Positions 5,409-6,649 of a DNA stretch of 6,649 nucleotides are shown here, one piece after another (within the stretch, counting starts at the first letter, position 1; every line of letters begins with the position of its first letter). Source of the stretch: an uncultured Methanomassiliicoccales archaeon (GTDB lineage Archaea; Thermoplasmatota; Thermoplasmata; SG8-5); NCBI GenBank assembly GCA_938004075.1, contig CALKWP010000021.1, positions 1 through 6,649 on the forward strand. The letters run 5' to 3'. Under the pieces are notes generated by a model. The model did no database searches, was not told where the DNA came from, and saw nothing but the letters and a program-made list of their open reading frames with translations. Position numbers and translations under genes: made by a program.

Positions 5409-6074
5409 GTGAGAAAAGCCAAGATTGCCCCATCCATTCTTTCTGCCGACCTTGCCCGCCTTGGCGATGCCATCACCACTCTCAACGAGGGTGGCGCCGA
5501 CATGGTACATCTGGATGTCATGGATGGCAACTTCGTTCCCAATATAACCTTCGGGCCTGCGTTCGCCAGGGAGCTGAAGGCCATGTCAAAGATTCCGTTC
5601 GACACTCACCTCATGATAACCAGGCCGATGAGGTATGCCAAGGAGTTCGTGGACGCGGGAAGCGACTGGCTAACTTTCCACATTGAATCTTACGATGACC
5701 CTGTCACGACGATAAAGCACATCAGGGACCTGGGCGTGAAAGTCGGCATGGCCATTAACCCGGGCAATCCGTTCTCCGATGTTGAGGAGTATCTTCCTGA
5801 ACTAGATATGGTGGTAATCATGACCGTTAATCCCGGCTTCGGAGGCCAGAAGTGCATGACCGAGCATTTCTCCAAGATCGCCGAGGCAAGGGCAGCCATT
5901 GAGCGCCTCGGGCTTGACATTGAGGTTGAGGTGGATGGCGGCATCAACGAGCATAACGTCGCCGACGTGGTAAGAGCGGGCGCCAGCATCTTCGTCGCTG
6001 GCTCGGCGGTATTCAGGGGCAAGCGTGGGCCGGCAGGCGAGATAGCCGCCCTGAAGAAAGCAGCCCATGCTTGA
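5409..6074 (+). CDS. rpe: Ribulose-phosphate 3-epimerase
   Basis: Rpe interconverts ribulose 5-phosphate and xylulose 5-phosphate in the cytoplasmic pentose phosphate pathway. The 221-residue TIM-barrel protein has normal family length. KIAPSILSADLARLGD is at residues 5-20; the metal ligands and catalytic acids are seen as His34 and Asp36 in HLDVMDG, His67 in THLMI and Asp176 in EVDGGI. NPGFGGQ (141-147) forms the flexible loop over the active site, and AGSAVF (197-202) the phosphate-binding end. All key residues are present. The start is GTG at 5409, the only start in frame there, preceded by GGTGAG at 5400-5405. It follows the small helical protein by 10 bases. Many archaea make pentoses through the reverse RuMP route and lack Rpe, so its presence suggests at least part of a non-oxidative pentose phosphate pathway. 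A related sugar-phosphate epimerase activity cannot be excluded. Confidence 0.96.
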   Translation: MRKAKIAPSILSADLARLGDAITTLNEGGADMVHLDVMDGNFVPNITFGPAFARELKAMSKIPFDTHLMITRPMRYAKEFVDAGSDWLTFHIESYDDPVTTIKHIRDLGVKVGMAINPGNPFSDVEEYLPELDMVVIMTVNPGFGGQKCMTEHFSKIAEARAAIERLGLDIEVEVDGGINEHNVADVVRAGASIFVAGSAVFRGKRGPAGEIAALKKAAHA

Positions 6075-6115
6075 TTCTCAATTATGCAAAATGGCAGCAT
6101 CCCCCCATCGTTAAG

Positions 6116-6123
6116 TTTTTAAG
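6116..6123 (+). promoter_or_regulatory. TATA-like box for the small membrane protein gene
   Basis: TTTTTAAG lies with its centre about 32 bases before the ATG at 6152. Transcription would begin near 6145, leaving a leader of only a few bases. The T-run could also serve to end rpe transcription, since archaeal termination relies on T-tracts. Confidence 0.45.
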
Positions 6124-6130
6124 CATCCTC

Positions 6131-6151
6131 GTTATCCTTTCGGATGATAAC
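6131..6151. promoter_or_regulatory. Inverted repeat abutting the start codon, candidate operator
   Basis: GTTATC (6131-6136) and GATAAC (6146-6151) are perfect inverted arms separated by nine bases, with a second nested pairing ATCC/GGAT around TTTC. The element ends exactly before the ATG at 6152 and spans the predicted transcription start, a typical repressor position in archaea. If transcription begins upstream of it, the RNA hairpin could instead hide the start codon. Confidence 0.4.
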
Positions 6152-6346
6152 ATGAACCAGTCCAATGAGACGATGCTCGGGAAGATACTCTACGCCATCA
6201 TCGGCTTCGGCATACCGATTATCATGCTTGCCGCCTACATGCTTCTCGACTGGGGAACCCTGCCACTGACGATAATCGCTTTCAGCTGGCTCGGAGTCGC
6301 CATAATATTCCACATCGGAGTCACAGACCAGGAAATATCCGGTTGA
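6152..6346 (+). CDS. Small two-helix membrane protein, 64 residues
   Basis: Starting at the ATG at 6152 gives MNQSNETMLGKILYAI and onward, 64 residues. An ATG at 6071 in the same frame overlaps the rpe stop and would add 27 poorly hydrophobic residues before the promoter-like sequence, so it is rejected. Two hydrophobic helices are visible, about residues 12-32 (ILYAIIGFGIPIIMLAAYML) and 37-57 (LPLTIIAFSWLGVAIIFHIGV), joined by a tight turn with LDWGT. Both ends are polar, suggesting a hairpin in the cytoplasmic membrane. The glycine/proline in the first helix may bend it. No family is recognised. It has its own TATA-like box and converges on the next gene with 11 bases between the stops. Confidence 0.7.
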   Translation: MNQSNETMLGKILYAIIGFGIPIIMLAAYMLLDWGTLPLTIIAFSWLGVAIIFHIGVTDQEISG

Positions 6347-6357
6347 TCTCGCCGGTT

Positions 6358-6599
6358 TCAAAGGTATTTGAAAGTTATCATGTACGCTGATGGCGTGCCC
6401 TCGACATTTATGTTCTTCCAGCCTATCGAATTCTCCTGGATGCTGCCCCGGTTGTATGAAATGTTGTCATTGAACTGGTTCCACGCAAGTATCTCCACTT
6501 CCTCCAGTCCGGCCTCCCAGCTAACCCTCACCTCGTCCATGTAGCTTCCCTCGGGGCTGTACCATGGGTCGATGAAGCTCAGAGCGATGTCGCTGAGCG
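6358..6599 (-). CDS. C-terminal fragment of an unknown, possibly extracytoplasmic protein
   Basis: A minus-strand frame ends with TGA at 6360-6358 and is open to the adapter junction at 6599, giving 79 complete native codons. The N-terminus is missing; the apparent Met start and the 11 residues MTGVQTCALPI after the contig end are translated adapter. The native part reads DPWYSPEGSYMDEVRV, SWEAGLEEVEILAWNQF, NRGSIQENSIGWKNINVEG and ends MITFKYL. It is rich in aromatic, Asn and Ser residues, poor in Lys and lacks Cys, with alternating strands that suggest a beta-sandwich domain of a secreted or surface protein. There is no C-terminal membrane anchor. I recognise no family. Confidence 0.6.
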
Positions 6600-6649
6600 A
6601 GATCGGAAGAGCACACGTCTGAACTCCAGTCACGAATCACCACCTCGTA
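6600..6649 (+). other. Illumina TruSeq index adapter (artefact)
   Basis: The 34 bases 6600-6633 match the TruSeq read-2 adapter beginning AGATCGGAAGAGCACACGTC. An 8-base index-like segment GAATCACC follows (6634-6641), then ACCTCGTA, which differs by one base from the expected ATCTCGTA of the P7 end. This is library sequence, not genome. Confidence 0.98.

Noticed and set aside
6071..6151. Upstream in-frame ATG extension of the small membrane protein
   Set aside because: The extra 27 codons would run across the TATA-like box and inverted repeat and overlap the rpe stop; the ATG at 6152 fits promoter spacing and the membrane topology better.

Overview
The window is an archaeal, probably metagenomic, contig carrying Illumina sequencing adapter at both ends (1-48 and 6600-6649); only about 49-6599 is genomic DNA. 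Archaeal origin is supported by a Csl4 exosome subunit, a METTL5-type RNA methylase, a PAC2 proteasome-assembly chaperone with a C-terminal HbYX tail, and AT-rich TATA-like boxes 25-30 bases before several starts, some implying leaderless mRNAs. The moderate GC content, TTG/GTG starts and a ribulose-phosphate epimerase would suit an uncultured Euryarchaeota/Thermoplasmatota lineage, but that placement is inference.

Layout. Left end (+): the 3' end of an unidentified gene, possibly a membrane glycosyltransferase, overlapping rtcA (RNA 3'-terminal phosphate cyclase), which probably starts at a TTG. Next comes a convergent junction (1339-1563) dense in repeats: two 56-bp direct copies, small hairpins, and an inverted copy of the repeat core that lies inside the 3' coding end of the PAC2 gene (minus strand). 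PAC2 is divergent from a 420-residue protein with eight TPR repeats on an exact 40-residue period. A spacer of about 290 bases (3707-3997) holds a possible 37-codon minus-strand gene with its own TATA-like box, and the promoter of the next operon.

That operon joins a METTL5-family rRNA m6A methylase to csl4 by an ATGA overlap. After a 12-bp perfect palindrome and a canonical TATA box comes a second operon: a 56-residue acidic helical small protein and rpe. A 64-residue two-helix membrane protein follows with its own promoter and an inverted repeat just before its start. The right end holds the 3' part of a minus-strand gene of unknown function, cut by adapter.

The shared theme is RNA and protein quality control: RNA end processing (RtcA), rRNA modification (METTL5-like), RNA degradation (Csl4/exosome) and proteasome assembly (PAC2), beside sugar-phosphate metabolism (Rpe). 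No CRISPR array, tRNA, rRNA or transposase gene was seen. The least explained parts are the repeat-built junction at the PAC2 C-terminus and three small genes.
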